A DNA stretch of 64,000 nucleotides from Polyodon spathula (lineage: Eukaryota; Chordata; Actinopteri; Acipenseriformes; Polyodontidae). Below the pieces are notes generated by a model. It was not told the DNA's origin and did no database searches. It saw nothing but the letters and a program-made list of their open reading frames with translations. Positions within the stretch are counted from its first letter, which is position 1; the number at the start of each line of letters is the position of its first letter. The translations under genes were made by a program, and so were the position numbers. This document shows positions 52,146 to 64,000 of this stretch, one piece after another. The stretch spans positions 5,138,835-5,202,834 of the forward strand of contig NC_054555.1 of NCBI RefSeq assembly GCF_017654505.1, written 5' to 3'.

Positions 52146-55100
52146 TACACTTTTTTTTTTTCAAGGGAAGTAGAAAAACTCTCAACCACCTCAAGTCTCA
52201 TGATTTCAAATTCAGCCACCTGTGGTAGACTAAAGATTAGGCAGATTCTACACGCAATCTTTTTAAAATGTTGAAGACACATTAATATGATTTAGATGCA
52301 CAGTATAGTACTTTTTGGACAGGTTCTCATATTCTGTCATGTCTTTTTTTCCTTTTAATTTGAACTTTATAAGAGAAACTGCATTTAATTGAGAGTGCTA
52401 GGCTTAATCATTTTCTCTACAAATCAATTACAGTTCACTTTTCCTCATTTTCCTAAATATTTTATTACTAGACTTGGTGCCAAGTAAAAATGTAGGTCAT
52501 GAATGGGATTTTAAACTTGTAATGCTCCAATATCTGCTGTATTTACAGATCCTGTTTAGCGTCAGTCTTAGACTACCTAATGTAAGGCAAGGTAGTCCAA
52601 GACTAATGTTAATCAGGGTTTGTGAAACTAGCCGCATAACTAACATATTGTCATTACCAGCAACTACATAAACTCAGTTAATGTAACTTTTATCTACCAC
52701 ATCTATTGTGTACATTTTAACGTGTGTTGACATCCATCTAATTAATTTTACTTTTAAATAAAAAAAAAAAAAAAAAAAAGATGTTTCCTTAGGTAATGTA
52801 AATTTGCAAATCTACAGCTGGTGGAGTATTCCTTGTTACTCATTCCGAAGTAAAAAGTGGTACCATATTACCCTTTCAGCATTATAAAACAATTCATTCA
52901 TTTTTTAAAGTAATTTCTCGATAATTAATTTTTGAAAAATAAAAAAAGAACATGTTCTCTTTCTTTTAACCATTATACAGTTTCATTAATATGTAAAATT
53001 TTGTCCTAAGGGTTATTAAGTTTGTTAACTGATGTGCATGTACTCTATGAGAAATTCTACTTTGATTTTTATAGGTGATATTAATTTCCTTCTTCCCTTT
53101 GTTTAAATAAATAAAGTGAGGCAAAGACCTTTTATTCATTGTTACCAGTCAGCAGCAAATTAGCCAGGAGTTGAAATCGGGCTCTACCGGAATAACCAAC
53201 CAAAAGATGGAAATGCACTTTAATGCTAAAATCATTTGGATATAATTTTGAACTCTAGTCAACCAACTATACTTCTAGCCTCTGATGCTTTAGTCAAAAT
53301 ATGATTGATACCATCATTACCATTTTCATAGTATTTGTACCAGCCATGTATCCCTTTTAGGGACTTGATTTAGGATGGAAAGTCTAGCCTAAGTTGGTTT
53401 CATACTAGAAAATGATCCACATCCCTGGGGCCAACTGCAAAGTCATGTATAAAAAACAAGCAGAGGATGTGCAATGAAGCCATCAGAATTATACTTCAAA
53501 GAAATGAAGTAAACCAGCCAGGTAATCTTAAATCAAAACATGACGTGATCCTCAGTGAATGGCTTGGTTTTCATCGGAATATTTAGTAAACCCAGATGGT
53601 GTTCTGCTAACATTTATATCTTCTTCTTACTCGAAATCCTGTACTTTTTGTCTGTATTTCCATAGCAGCAGATGACACTTATCCAACTAAAATAACACCA
53701 TAAGAATATTTGCATTTCCCAGCTGCTTTTTTTTTTTTTGCACTTAAGAGTATAGTACGCCAAGAGATGCAGAGCTTTGAAAACACATTTAACTTCCCCT
53801 CTAGAATGTGAAAGTGTGAGCTGCTGCTATATATAGAACTGTACTGCAGAAAAGCTATTTAATGTGATGTACTAAAACACATGCAGTGACCATTGTCCGT
53901 GTAGAGAGACTGTAATCAGCTCCTCAAATCTATTGTGAATAAACCTGGCATGATGAATGGTTGCTACAGGTCTAGTTGGAAATAAGTGAAATCCCAGTGC
54001 TGACCTGATCTGCGACAATGTTCAGATATGCACAGGCATTGTGACAATTCATGGAAATAATTGGTCAAGGTGCCAAAGAAAAGAATGCCCTCATCATCGC
54101 TCTAGCATCTTGGATTGTTGGCATAAAGCAATTCAGCTTAATGCTTTGTGCAGCTGTTTCAAAATATTATTTATGTATTAAACAAAGTAAAGGCTCATTC
54201 AATAAAACAGATCATGTTTTTCAGTGATGCATGGGTCCCTCTAAATGTCTTCTTTAACTGTTATCTTACTGATCCATCAGTCTGGCATGCAAATACTACC
54301 CACAGTCATACCCTTTTTCAACACTAGTAAATCTAAGCTTCTGTCAAAGCCATGTTTAATTTTGAGACGAGTGTCCATCTTCGTCTCTCCCGAGTCAGCT
54401 CGTGGGTGGCAGCGGTGGGCTGGGTTGAAATAAAAATAATTGGGCATTTCAAATTGGGAAGAAAACCTGAACGTCAAAACTAAGAGTTAAGTGAAGCAAG
54501 ATAGGTTGAATCCCTGTTGGCAAATGCAACTACAAAACATGGCACTTAATACTTATTTCACTTGCTTCAGTGAACTTCAGGGGTCATCATTAGTTGAAAT
54601 TCATGATATAAAAGCCATAAGTACCAGTGAACCAGTTTTTATTTTTGAGAGTATTTATAGAAACACTTCTGATCCCGTTAGATAACAAAAATAAATAAAG
54701 AGAATATTAATACTGTGTGTCCAATTGCAAAATATCTGCTAACTGTAAATGTTAATTACACATTCCCCAAAAGCTGCATGCTTGTCAATGTAAATCTGTA
54801 AACACGACAGCCACTATATCCTTATGTGATTTTACATGTGAACACTTCCTGCTGATCTGGGATGATCTAGTGTTCTTCCATTGTTACGTAGAGATTTGTT
54901 CCACATCTGGCCTAATGAATTTCTGACTGAGGTATTAAAAGTGGTTCTTCTCTCCCTCCCCCTCATTTAGGTGATATCTTTGGAGACCTGTAGTTTGCAG
55001 CCCTCATTAGTGTAGCTTCTTGACTTTCATTCAGCTGATAAGGAAGTCCCAATCTTCTTAATCTCTAATGTATTCAGACTTTATAAAAATCTTAATCTCC

Positions 55101-56147
55101 CAATGGCATGCTTTCTTTACTAATAATAGGTGGAATTGTACCACACTTTGGTTTTTGGAGTTAGCCAGCTCTGAGTACTGCAATAAAAACGTGTGTGCAC
55201 CACTCATGCAGAAGGGTTTATGTTGTGTTGCATTAGATTCATTCTTGTTCCAGCATCCACCTAAGCTTTTAGCAGTCTTTTTAGACAGGTTACATATGAA
55301 ATGCATCCATACTGCTGCAGTCCACATATCACTTGAGTCTTACAAAAACTGAGCTTTGTGATTGTGCTTTTCTATTTTTTTAATCTTATTAGGGTGCAGT
55401 ATACACCCTGTTAACATCAGATCGCATTTGAATATTTATAAATGACCCCCACTGTAAATCTGTATTGTAAATGGGCAGTTTATTATGCTTTTATGGTGCT
55501 TATATCAAGTATTGGACCATGGTTAACTTAATTATTTTACAATGCAATATTCTGATTTTCACAATGCATTATATCTGTATCATATTAAAACCTGTTTAAA
55601 AATTCCTCTTTCTAAAGTGTATAAAACTGCAATAAAAAATGCAGATAAAAGTAAAACCTACCAGCAAACATTTTATGTACCAGTGACTCATTATCATTTC
55701 ATCGGGAGCATGTGTTTGTTTCGCTACTTAAGAACAGGCCTGTCCCCTGCTGATATACATCCTGCTATGTTGAGGAAAATTCACTCTACTTTAACACACA
55801 TTAAGAAGAGTAAAACTGTTCACGAAACACAAGTGAGATATATATATATCTATCTCGTGGGCCATATCGTGACTAAACAGAGCTGAGCTTACATTGTAAA
55901 GCAATTTGACACGTTTCAGTGTATGAAAAACATGATATAAATAAAGTAAATATTGTAGCTGCTCCAACAAGCCATTTCCTACTTTGTTGATCGGCTTTCA
56001 GTGGGGTATGTTCCCTGTAATGTGATGATGCTTGAACTACAGCTATGAATCATGAGAACTGCTCATGCATGTTTAATAGGACCAACCATCAAGGCTGGCT
56101 GAGCTCATTTCATCATACCCTTATTATTCACACATACATTGGAAGCT

Positions 56148-56168
56148 GGGGGGGGGGGGGGGGGGGGG
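56148..56168 (+). repeat. Poly-G tract
   Basis: Twenty-one consecutive G. Confidence 0.95.
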
Positions 56169-58433
56169 CAGATGCAGTAACCTTTTTTTCATTTAACAGA
56201 GACAGGACTAGAAGTACTGCATTGCGGCATGTTTTAATCCCAAGCTGTCCCGATGCACCTGGAATCATGTGATCACCCAACCTATGGATGTTGATTAATG
56301 GTCATGCTTTAGAAAAATGGACCCAAAGCAAATCTGCAAAGTCATTAATAACAAAAATAAGGGTAGTATGGACTTTATGTAGTAGACAATCAAAAAGAAA
56401 AAAACAAATACGAGTATTATTTTTGAACACATTTGAACTATAAAAAGTTATAGGAGGTGCAGATTGTGATTTCGAAGAGTGATTTTAGTTTTCTACAGTC
56501 ATTAGTGACTCCAGCCTAGTTTATATATGAAAGTTTACATGGTGGAGAAGAATGTCTTGATTGTTGGAATGTATTCTTATGTTCTTAGACAGTAAAATAT
56601 CACATGCATAAAAACATGTGTATATCGGTCCTGTTACTTTGAAAAAGGGAAAGCGAATCAGTCTTCTTCATCCTGTACGTAAGTGGAAGACAGCCCTGTT
56701 GATAGCATGATAGAATGTGCTAAATAATGTGTAAGGCAACATCTTCACACCCTGTCTCCCCTTTAAGCAATTGGATAAGTCATGTTACACCTTTCATGTG
56801 ATCATTTTAATGATGCCAAACCAAGATTTCTAATCTTTTACTGTGACAAGATTTAAAGATAGTCAATACTAGTCTGAATATGAACCAGATTGGTGTTTTG
56901 TGTGCTGGACTTTTGAATTTAAAGCAGTTTTTAGGTAACCAGTGTCTGTTGCACAATCACATTCTGTTTGGCCTCTTAATTTGATCTACAACTTTGCAGC
57001 CTTCCTTTCTGTCTACAACTGCCCTCTCAGAAATTTGAGTTTAGGGGTTGCACTGAAGGATATGCTACTACCCTGTAATTAACCATAAAGAACACATTTG
57101 TCCTTCATTAACGTTTAACTGCATGATACAAACACATATGCATTGTAAGTAATTGTTAATTAACCATTCATTAAACTTAATTTAAAGTCCAAAGTGTGAC
57201 CATAAAATGTTCTGCTTTTTAAATATTTGTTTTAGTTGATTAGCTTCATGAAAGAGGGTGCTGTAGTGGCTGGGTTTATTATTTATTTGTTTTGTTCAGC
57301 GGGATTCACACAGATATTTATTTTAGGGAGAATGGACGGGTCTGTTCAGATCGTGTGTTCATTTCAATTCTGATTCCTATTTCATATTATTGATTAAGGC
57401 ATGTGCTTAGAATGAAAATAAAAAGAGGTAATTTGTCAGCATTTTGTTAAATGTTATTTTTAACCATAACCCGTTAGTGAGTTAACAAAGATAAATATCT
57501 CTGGTTGTATATGCCTTCAAACTATATATTATACTGTTAACAATGTCAATTACAGAGACAATGTGCCAAGTTTTTTTTTTACTATTGCACATTTTCACAC
57601 TGGCAGTAAAGTGCATATAAAACACTTACACATCCTGCTCATAAATCAGCAGTCAGATTTCCCAGTCTCAAGCAGGATGTTGAATAGGGAAATGAAAGCA
57701 GATCCAAGCACATTGGGGAAAAACTAACAAGTAGCCATCAACAGTTGAGACTGTTAAGACTCCAACAGTAAAAAATAAAATGGTGTGTCCATGTTTCAAT
57801 CTAAACAGAAGTGCATAATGTGACCTTGCCACTCCACGGCGCATGTGAAATCTACTGAGCCACTACAACCAATTTGTTTTGTCTTATCTTGTTTACAAAA
57901 AGAGAAATGTTAGCCTGGACAGTCACCTGTGATGCAGATATTTCATTTAGATTTGTTTTTCTTTTCTAGTTGATTTAGCTCTGTTACAGTGAGAACAACA
58001 AATCGTGTTTAGTGAAGTGTGCAACACTCGATGTAGCTGAATTTAACAGGTTAGGAGTTGTACTTTTTGAAGACAAGCCTTAGACATGCAAGACAGCAGT
58101 TCTGCATCTTTGGTTTCACAAATTTCATTCTCTTCCAGTAAGGCTGGCAAAGTCTGGAATGTTGACAGATCAAACTGTGAGACAATTCAAAAGAACAGAT
58201 TTGTGTACAATCTAGTGCTGTGTCTGATGGTCTGAGTTGAACATTTCAAATTGGGGTGCAAAACCCAATAAAGGTGTTCCAGAGTGAGGTCTCCATGGAT
58301 ATCTAGACATCTTGGCAGCCCGTCAAAACACAGAAGCACAATATAGTTACAATACATAAACATGACAAGATTGTGGGTGGTTGTTAATTTAGGTAGATTT
58401 GTTAATCAAATGGATATTTTCAGAAATTGCGTA

Positions 58434-58671
58434 GAAATAATAGACAAAGAGAAGGAGATGTGATACCTTTTATTGGACTAACTAAACAACAATTAATTAC
58501 AAGCTTTCAAGACCTCAAATATCTCTTCTTCAGGTGAAAGCAGAATACATCTTTGAGGTCTTGAAAGCTTAGGATTAATAATTGTTTAGTTTGTCCAATG
58601 AAAGGTATCACATTGCTTTATCTTTGTCTATTATCTCTGGACAGATATGGCTGCCATTTCATCTGTCATAG
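58434..58671. mobile_element. Palindromic foldback element, same family as 15235-15381
   Basis: The left arm (58434-58520) reads GAAATAATAGACAAAGAGAA, then GGAGATGTGATACCTTTTAT, TGGACTAACTAAACAACAAT and AAGCTTTCAAGACCTCAAA. The right arm (58550-58636) is its inverted copy with scattered mismatches. A further 35 bp (ACAGATATGGCTGCCATTTC, then ATCTGTCATA) matches, in reverse, the outer part of the 15 kb copy. There is no coding potential. Confidence 0.8.
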
Positions 58672-59063
58672 AAATAATAGAAATATTGAAATCATCAAAG
58701 AAATGCTAACACAGTTAATATATTCTTTTCTTATGGAAATGAAGGCTGTTCGTTATATTCAACCAACACAATGTGTCTGCATATCTACATACATTATACC
58801 TGTACCCTTAATATTGTTCCAGATGGCCCACAAATATTCATAACAAAACTTTACATAACCCTAAAGAATAACTAACTAGCAAAGACACCATAAAATGATG
58901 TAAAATTAACAAATATATGCACATACAATGCTTATACCAACATTGGCTGAATAGCGCTTCCTTTTTCCCTCTTGGTGTTTCATCCAGTTCTGCTAATTTG
59001 GTCATGGTGCCACAGTCATTATCATCTGAGTAGAATATACTTAAGGTGAACACATCTTGATTA

Positions 59064-59262
59064 TCCAGTGGTTAAAGAAAAGAACGTGCTACCAGAAGGT
59101 TCCTAGTTCCAATCCCAGCTCAGCCACTGAATTCCTGTGTGTGATCCTAAGCAAGTCATTTAACCTTCTTGTACTTCATCCTTCAGATGTAAAATCAAGG
59201 TCCTAATGTGACCGCAGCAGCAGTTGTTGTTGATGCATAGTTCACCCCCTAGTCTCAGTATA
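59064..59262 (+). mobile_element. tRNA-derived SINE
   Basis: The head has a tRNA-like A box (CCAGTGGTTAAAGAAAAG) and B box region (GGTTCCTAGTTCCAATCCC). The conserved fish SINE body follows: CAGCTCAGCCACTGAATTCC, GTGATCCTAAGCAAGTCATT, TAACCTTCTTGTACTTCATC. Then come GCAGCAGTTGTTGTTGATGC and ATAGTTCACCCCCTAGTCTC. The usual GATAAAGGCGTCTGC tail end is missing or decayed. Body and tail reappear antisense at 37650-37785. Confidence 0.82.
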
Positions 59263-61310
59263 CAAGTTAATTATCAAGCATCAATTCACAACATAGGTCT
59301 TGCCATTATGTCATCTTCTCTTTAATCATTGAAAATTGATTTTAAATTCTAGCTTCCCACCTCTGCCATGCTATTTGAGATGCAGTATTATTATTATTAT
59401 TAGGCAATTTTTTTAGTTAAAAATAGTTTAAAATAGTTCTGCATTTGAACGGTTTATTTTTGTTGAAGTATACCTGTGTGTTCTATAACCCTACTCTCCA
59501 TCTGATTTAACAGGAGGAATCGGTATGGCATTAGGAGCTCCATGGGCAAAGTAGCTGCAGACCTATGTGTTTTAAAGTTGTGGCGTGCTCCTAAATTCTT
59601 TGACGGTATTGCCTTCAATTTTATATCCACAATTTCCAAATGCATGTCAGGAAAGCTAAATATGTAGGTTGAATGAATTCATGTAACATTTATATACGAC
59701 AATATTTTATTGGCATCGGATTTAAAAAGAATGAAAATCAGAGTATGGAATGGAAATCAAATGTGTTACGAATGCAAAAGCAGTATTCAAACTTGGTGAG
59801 TTCTCCAGACAGTTTGGATAAGAAATTAACTGGACCAAGACAAATTAGTTCAAGATCAATGGCAAGGCAACTACAGGGAAAAGATTAGAATTTTAAAATA
59901 GTATTTTTTCACATGATTCAAAGCAAATCTCAGTCTATTCCTTAAAGGTAATGTGATACAGGTACTTGAGAAGACTGACAGTCACAGAGCAGTCTTCGGG
60001 GAAAACTCCAAATTTGCATACAAATGTGTCGTATTCTGTAAGGTAGCATTTTGTAACAGATATTGTTCTAGATCTAGAGTACAAAGCTATAAAATATGAT
60101 TTCTGAAGGTGACGCTAAAGAAAAATAAAATCTAAAAGGCCAAATGCAGTTACACATGCTCCATACTCTGCTGTTTTATGCAGTGTCTAAAATATTTTAA
60201 CAAGGGTCAACAACTCTGACATTTTGCCCTTGTCAAATGTTTAGATAAACAGCAATCCGTCAGATAACGCTAGCTATCTTGAAGATTTTTAATGAGCCAT
60301 ACTGCACACCTTACATCATTTCATGATTTAATTCTGGTGGACTGATTCAGTCTGGCATTGAAAAAAAAAACTCTTAAACAATTTGTTTCTATAATATCGT
60401 CTGTTGAATCTGATGTTAAGTGTGATATCTTTAGCACTTGTGGTTTAACATTTATGTGCCTTCAGTAAAACTGTTTAAAAATTAAAAAATGCTAATAATA
60501 ATGCATATGAAACATATACATTTTCCATTTTTTGTATTATCTGAAGTTTTAGACATCATCTATTTACAATAATATGGGTGTCTATTTGAATATTAAAAAG
60601 TCATATTAGAAGTGACATAAAACCAAGTATAAAAGTATGCATAATTATTGTTTAGATGGATGACATGTGATATGTTATATTTATTTATTAAACATAAACA
60701 AATAATAACAAGTAAAATGTACTTAATCTACTAAATACAACAGACATCTAATATATGTTTAAATACAACATCAAAAATGACTCTGTAGTTAATAAAATAT
60801 AATTTTAAAAAATGTAAAACAAACAACAATAAAGAATATTCTAAAGTAAAAATATTTTCAGTGTGTTTTAAATGATTGTCAAACCAGTTACCATTAAAGA
60901 ACACGTTTATGAAATCCATTAACATGATCCTTTTGAATCCTAGAAAAACAAACATGTGCCAGATACAGTATGTGGGTCAAAAAACAACCTTGTCTTAAAA
61001 TAGTTGTCTATACAGTGAGTACGTTACTATGAGTTCATAGTATATATGGAAGACGTGATTGTACGTTGAAACATCAGCTTTGCTATCTAAGGGAAATAAC
61101 ATCCTGGCTCTGAACAATATGGATTATACAAAATAAAATGTATTACTTATATACTTATTGGAGGTTTGCCTTTTGAGAGCTCTCACTTTCTAGCCTTCCC
61201 ATAGTGAAGTCTTCGTTGGTATGCAATCTGTTTTGATGGATTGTCCTTAGTGATTGCGTGCCTGTGATAATTGTATAGTCTACCTGCTGATGTGCGGAGG
61301 CATGCTTTTG

Positions 61311-61389
<79 letters not shown>

Positions 61390-61393
61390 CACA

Positions 61394-61427
<34 letters not shown>
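61311..61427. repeat. (TA)n(CA)n(TA)n compound microsatellite
   Basis: TA units flank about 24 CA units, with a second TA run after CACACCAT. Confidence 0.97.
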
Positions 61428-61429
<2 letters not shown>

Positions 61430-62036
61430 TACACAAGGTAAAGATGACCTCATACTAAGAGGAAAAAATAAAAAAAGTCTGCTTTTTTAAAGTCTTTGTT
61501 TTTTAGTTGTCATACCGCATTTCATTTGGGTAGAGTCACTACAATGTCGACTTACCCCTTACACGAAAAAACTCAAGATTGTCATGGACAGATAATAGGG
61601 CAAAAAAAAAAATGCTGTAAGTGGGTGTAAATGAATGAAATATAGCTCTTTGCACTGGACTTCACTAAATCTATGAAAAAATCCTTATCTGTTTTTTATT
61701 ATTCAAGGCGCAAGATTACTTTAATGACCCCTCCGCCCCCACCCACCCACCTTCCACCTCTCCTTCCCTTGATGACACATCAATACAGTCTGACCAGGAC
61801 AGGTTGACAAATCAATAATCAGTCTTGATCGATTCCTATGAGAGCCTCAAGGAACGGATTCCAGAGACTCTTTAACCTACACTGAAATCATCTGAAGAAT
61901 GTTTAAAAACATCCAGAGTCTCCAGATTATATTGGAATCCCAAGCAGTGTGGGTTAGTGGTGGGATATCTGTGGAGGTTTACATACAACATCTGGAGAAT
62001 ACACACAGTACTGCATTACCCTAAAGAACAAACTAA

Positions 62037-62097
62037 TTTTGCTTCATAAAGTAAAAATGAAACCTGCTGAATAATGCTATGTTAACCTATTGAATTA
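62037..62097. mobile_element. Mariner-like MITE fragment, copy 4 (reversed)
   Basis: TTTGCTTCATAAAGTAAAAA, TGAAACCTGCTGAATAATGC and TATGTTAACCTATTGAATTA match the reverse complement of copy 2 near 17914-17980. Both ends are missing. Confidence 0.75.
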
Positions 62098-62102
62098 ATC
62101 TT

Positions 62103-62165
62103 GCCCTGTAACACCTGTAAATCGCCTTGGATAAAGGCGTCTGCCAAATAGATACATAATAATGT
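62103..62165 (+). mobile_element. SINE tail fragment
   Basis: TGTAAATCGCCTTGGATAAA and GGCGTCTGCCAAATAGAT is the common ray-finned fish SINE/LINE tail. No body precedes it, because it abuts the MITE fragment. Confidence 0.8.
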
Positions 62166-63379
62166 TACCAGCATGAACAGTAATAAATACAAATTAAAAA
62201 CCTGTGAAGTAGTAGAATTTTAAGTTAGTTTTAGAAACAGCTAATGTAATAAAACAGTCTGGGTTATACTATTTGAATAATGCAAAAGGCATTATTACTA
62301 AATACACTACTAGCTTGTACCCTTATGCAGCTCGATCCTGTGCTTTACTACATTACTGTACCCTGTTCATAACACTAAGATACTATTTCTTAGTTGTAAA
62401 CCTTTTTTTTTTTTTGCAAGCATATATCTGTGATATGAAATGTTTTATGTAACATTATGGCCAAACTGTTTGCCCCCAAAATACTCACTGTCAGTAATGA
62501 CAAGATGCCAATATAAAGAGAGTATTTGATATTTGCATGCTTTGCATGCATGTTTTCATTTGCAACAGAGAAGTGCAAGCCTAGAGGGTTGTATACCATG
62601 AGTTCAGCTACTGCTTTAAAAACCCTGATTTAAACTGAAAGCATTGACATGAAAAGAAAAGCACCAGAGCAGCATACGCACTACACGAGGGAACAGAATA
62701 CCTGCATTCAATTAAATTAAAGTAGTGCCTAAGACAGAACGTATAAATGAACAGGGGCCCCACCACGAAGTCAAGGTGCTGAAACCGGGGAGAGAGCATG
62801 ATTCCCTAAGAAGATACAGTACAAAAAGCAACAGAAAGATAGTAGCAGGGTCTCCAGCCATTTCACTGTATTTGTATTTGTTGAGTGACGTCTGAGGGAT
62901 TATGCTGTCCCTGAAAGACAAAAAGCAGAGAAGCAGAAACCTGCTGTCAACAAAAGACCATTAACTAAAAAACCAAATCATCAGCAGTGAAACCACATTC
63001 CTGGGAATTTGGTTTTAAATTGATATGAAAAGGCAAGGAGCATTAAAAATTTTATTTTCTATTGAACTGTGCGAAGATGGAGTCTGGAGTCTCTCTAATT
63101 GAATTTTATTCATGTCATGATCCATAACAATCTGCTTATTTAAACTGATCCCGTACTCAATGTTACGCTGACCTTGCGAGTCACTTTCTCACTTTCACAT
63201 GTTTTACTTTTTCTGTATGGGAATTCGAGAGCTCTTACAAGACTAACTGCATCAAAAAGCCAAATCGATGATTTCTTTTTCCAAAGTCATTTTTTATTAG
63301 TTTGAAATGTTAGCCACAAATAAGCTCTATGGCACCAGATATCCAACCATAAGCAAAACATTTATATGCAATGCATTTA

Positions 63380-63657
63380 CAGCCAAAAGTTTTGCAGCTC
63401 CTAGAATTTTAGGATTGAGACAGAATAAAAAAACAAATAAATATTCACATAATTTAAATATTTTATTTAACATCATGTAATCAAATAAACTACACAATTG
63501 TACTACCGGAAGCCATAGTAGTAGTACAATATTTCATGTTAGATTTTTAAAAATTTGAATCAGTTTTTTGTTAAGTATATGGAAACCTACAAAGCAGTAT
63601 GTATTTCAATATTTTAACAAAACATTATTTAGTAAGTTTCATTCGACTTTATGACTG
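63380..63657. mobile_element. Mariner-like MITE, copy 5 (right end lost)
   Basis: CAGCCAAAAGTTTTGCAGCT and AGAATTTTAGGATTGAGACA match the left end of copy 2 with a small deletion in the terminal repeat. The interior matches (TTTAACATCATGTAATCAAA, GTAGTACAATATTTCATGTT, TTTTTTGTTAAGTATATGGA). Homology stops at GACTTTATGA, so the right terminus is missing. Confidence 0.85.
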
Positions 63658-64000
63658 CAGATACACACACCCTTTCTTCGTATTGTGCATTGCTAGCTCA
63701 GATGTACAGGACTATATCAGAAGACACAGAAAGCAGTTTTTAAAGTGCACTAAACTGGCAAGCAATGAAAAAAATCACTGTTGTTTATCCCATACAGGCA
63801 AATCCAATGATTAAGCAAGTCCAAGAAGTCTTTAAAACAAATGTATGTTTCAAAAGGGCCATTTTGTTAAGAAATAAACACTCTTCTGCAGGTTTAATCT
63901 TACTTTACAAGATATAAAGTCATACGTTCTCACTGTTACTCAAGCAATAAGACACAACAGGGGGTGTGAGTAATAGGATAATGAGTTTGAGAACCTCCGA

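Larger units (their letters stand above)
47831..64000. other. Upstream intergenic region of GABRA1 (16 kb)
   Basis: No exon of a GABA-A subunit or any other recognisable gene was found on either strand. GABRA6 and GABRB2, the usual next members of the cluster, are not within the window. Apart from the repeats listed, stretches such as 48000-49300, 52150-56100 and 56200-58400 show only AT-rich unique-looking DNA. Confidence 0.75.

Noticed and set aside
59064..59140. tRNA gene
   Set aside because: The A/B box-like sequence belongs to a SINE. A full cloverleaf with an acceptor stem is not present.
47831..64000. Search for GABRA6 or GABRB2 exons upstream of GABRA1
   Set aside because: No M4 (FNLVYW), M2 or Cys-loop coding pattern was found on either strand.

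Overview
The window is vertebrate nuclear DNA. It has intron-split genes with GT-AG junctions, long AT-rich introns, abundant dinucleotide and trinucleotide microsatellites, tRNA-derived SINEs and short inverted-repeat DNA transposons. The SINE tail (a variant of GCCTTGGATAAAGGCGTCTG) and the compact GABRA1 gene (about 15 kb from start to stop codon) suggest a ray-finned fish. A non-teleost such as a sturgeon, paddlefish or gar is possible, but I cannot prove the species from sequence alone.

Two genes are present, both on the minus strand and both encoding GABA-A receptor subunits. GABRA1 (alpha-1) is complete as coding sequence. It has nine coding exons between 45660 and 31104, and every junction is in frame. 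They total 1371 bp and encode 456 residues, the same length as the human protein. A non-coding first exon with its promoter probably lies near 47.48-47.83 kb. GABRG2 (gamma-2) lies downstream of GABRA1 in the same orientation. Only its first two coding exons are here (7319-7204 and 1035-887), and the rest runs off the left edge. The order alpha-1 then gamma-2, head to tail, matches the conserved vertebrate GABA-A cluster (human 5q34). The two products co-assemble with a beta subunit into the common synaptic, benzodiazepine-sensitive chloride channel.

Layout: 1-886 is GABRG2 intron 2, with a 5S rRNA-derived fragment. 887-7319 holds GABRG2 exons 2 and 1 and intron 1. 7320-31103 is about 24 kb of intergenic sequence that also contains the unmapped GABRA1 3' UTR. 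31104-45660 is the GABRA1 coding region. 45661-47830 is the 5' end of GABRA1. 47831-64000 is upstream intergenic sequence in which I found no exon.

The non-genic sequence is more structured than simple spacer. A Tc1/mariner-like MITE family is present in five copies, two of which carry a TA microsatellite at the same internal position. Two palindromic elements of one family occur, one nested inside a second, larger foldback element. Three to four pieces of one tRNA-derived SINE family are present. A weak REST/NRSE-like motif lies upstream of GABRG2, and an ATT microsatellite directly abuts a GABRA1 splice donor. I found no bacterial, viral or CRISPR-like system.
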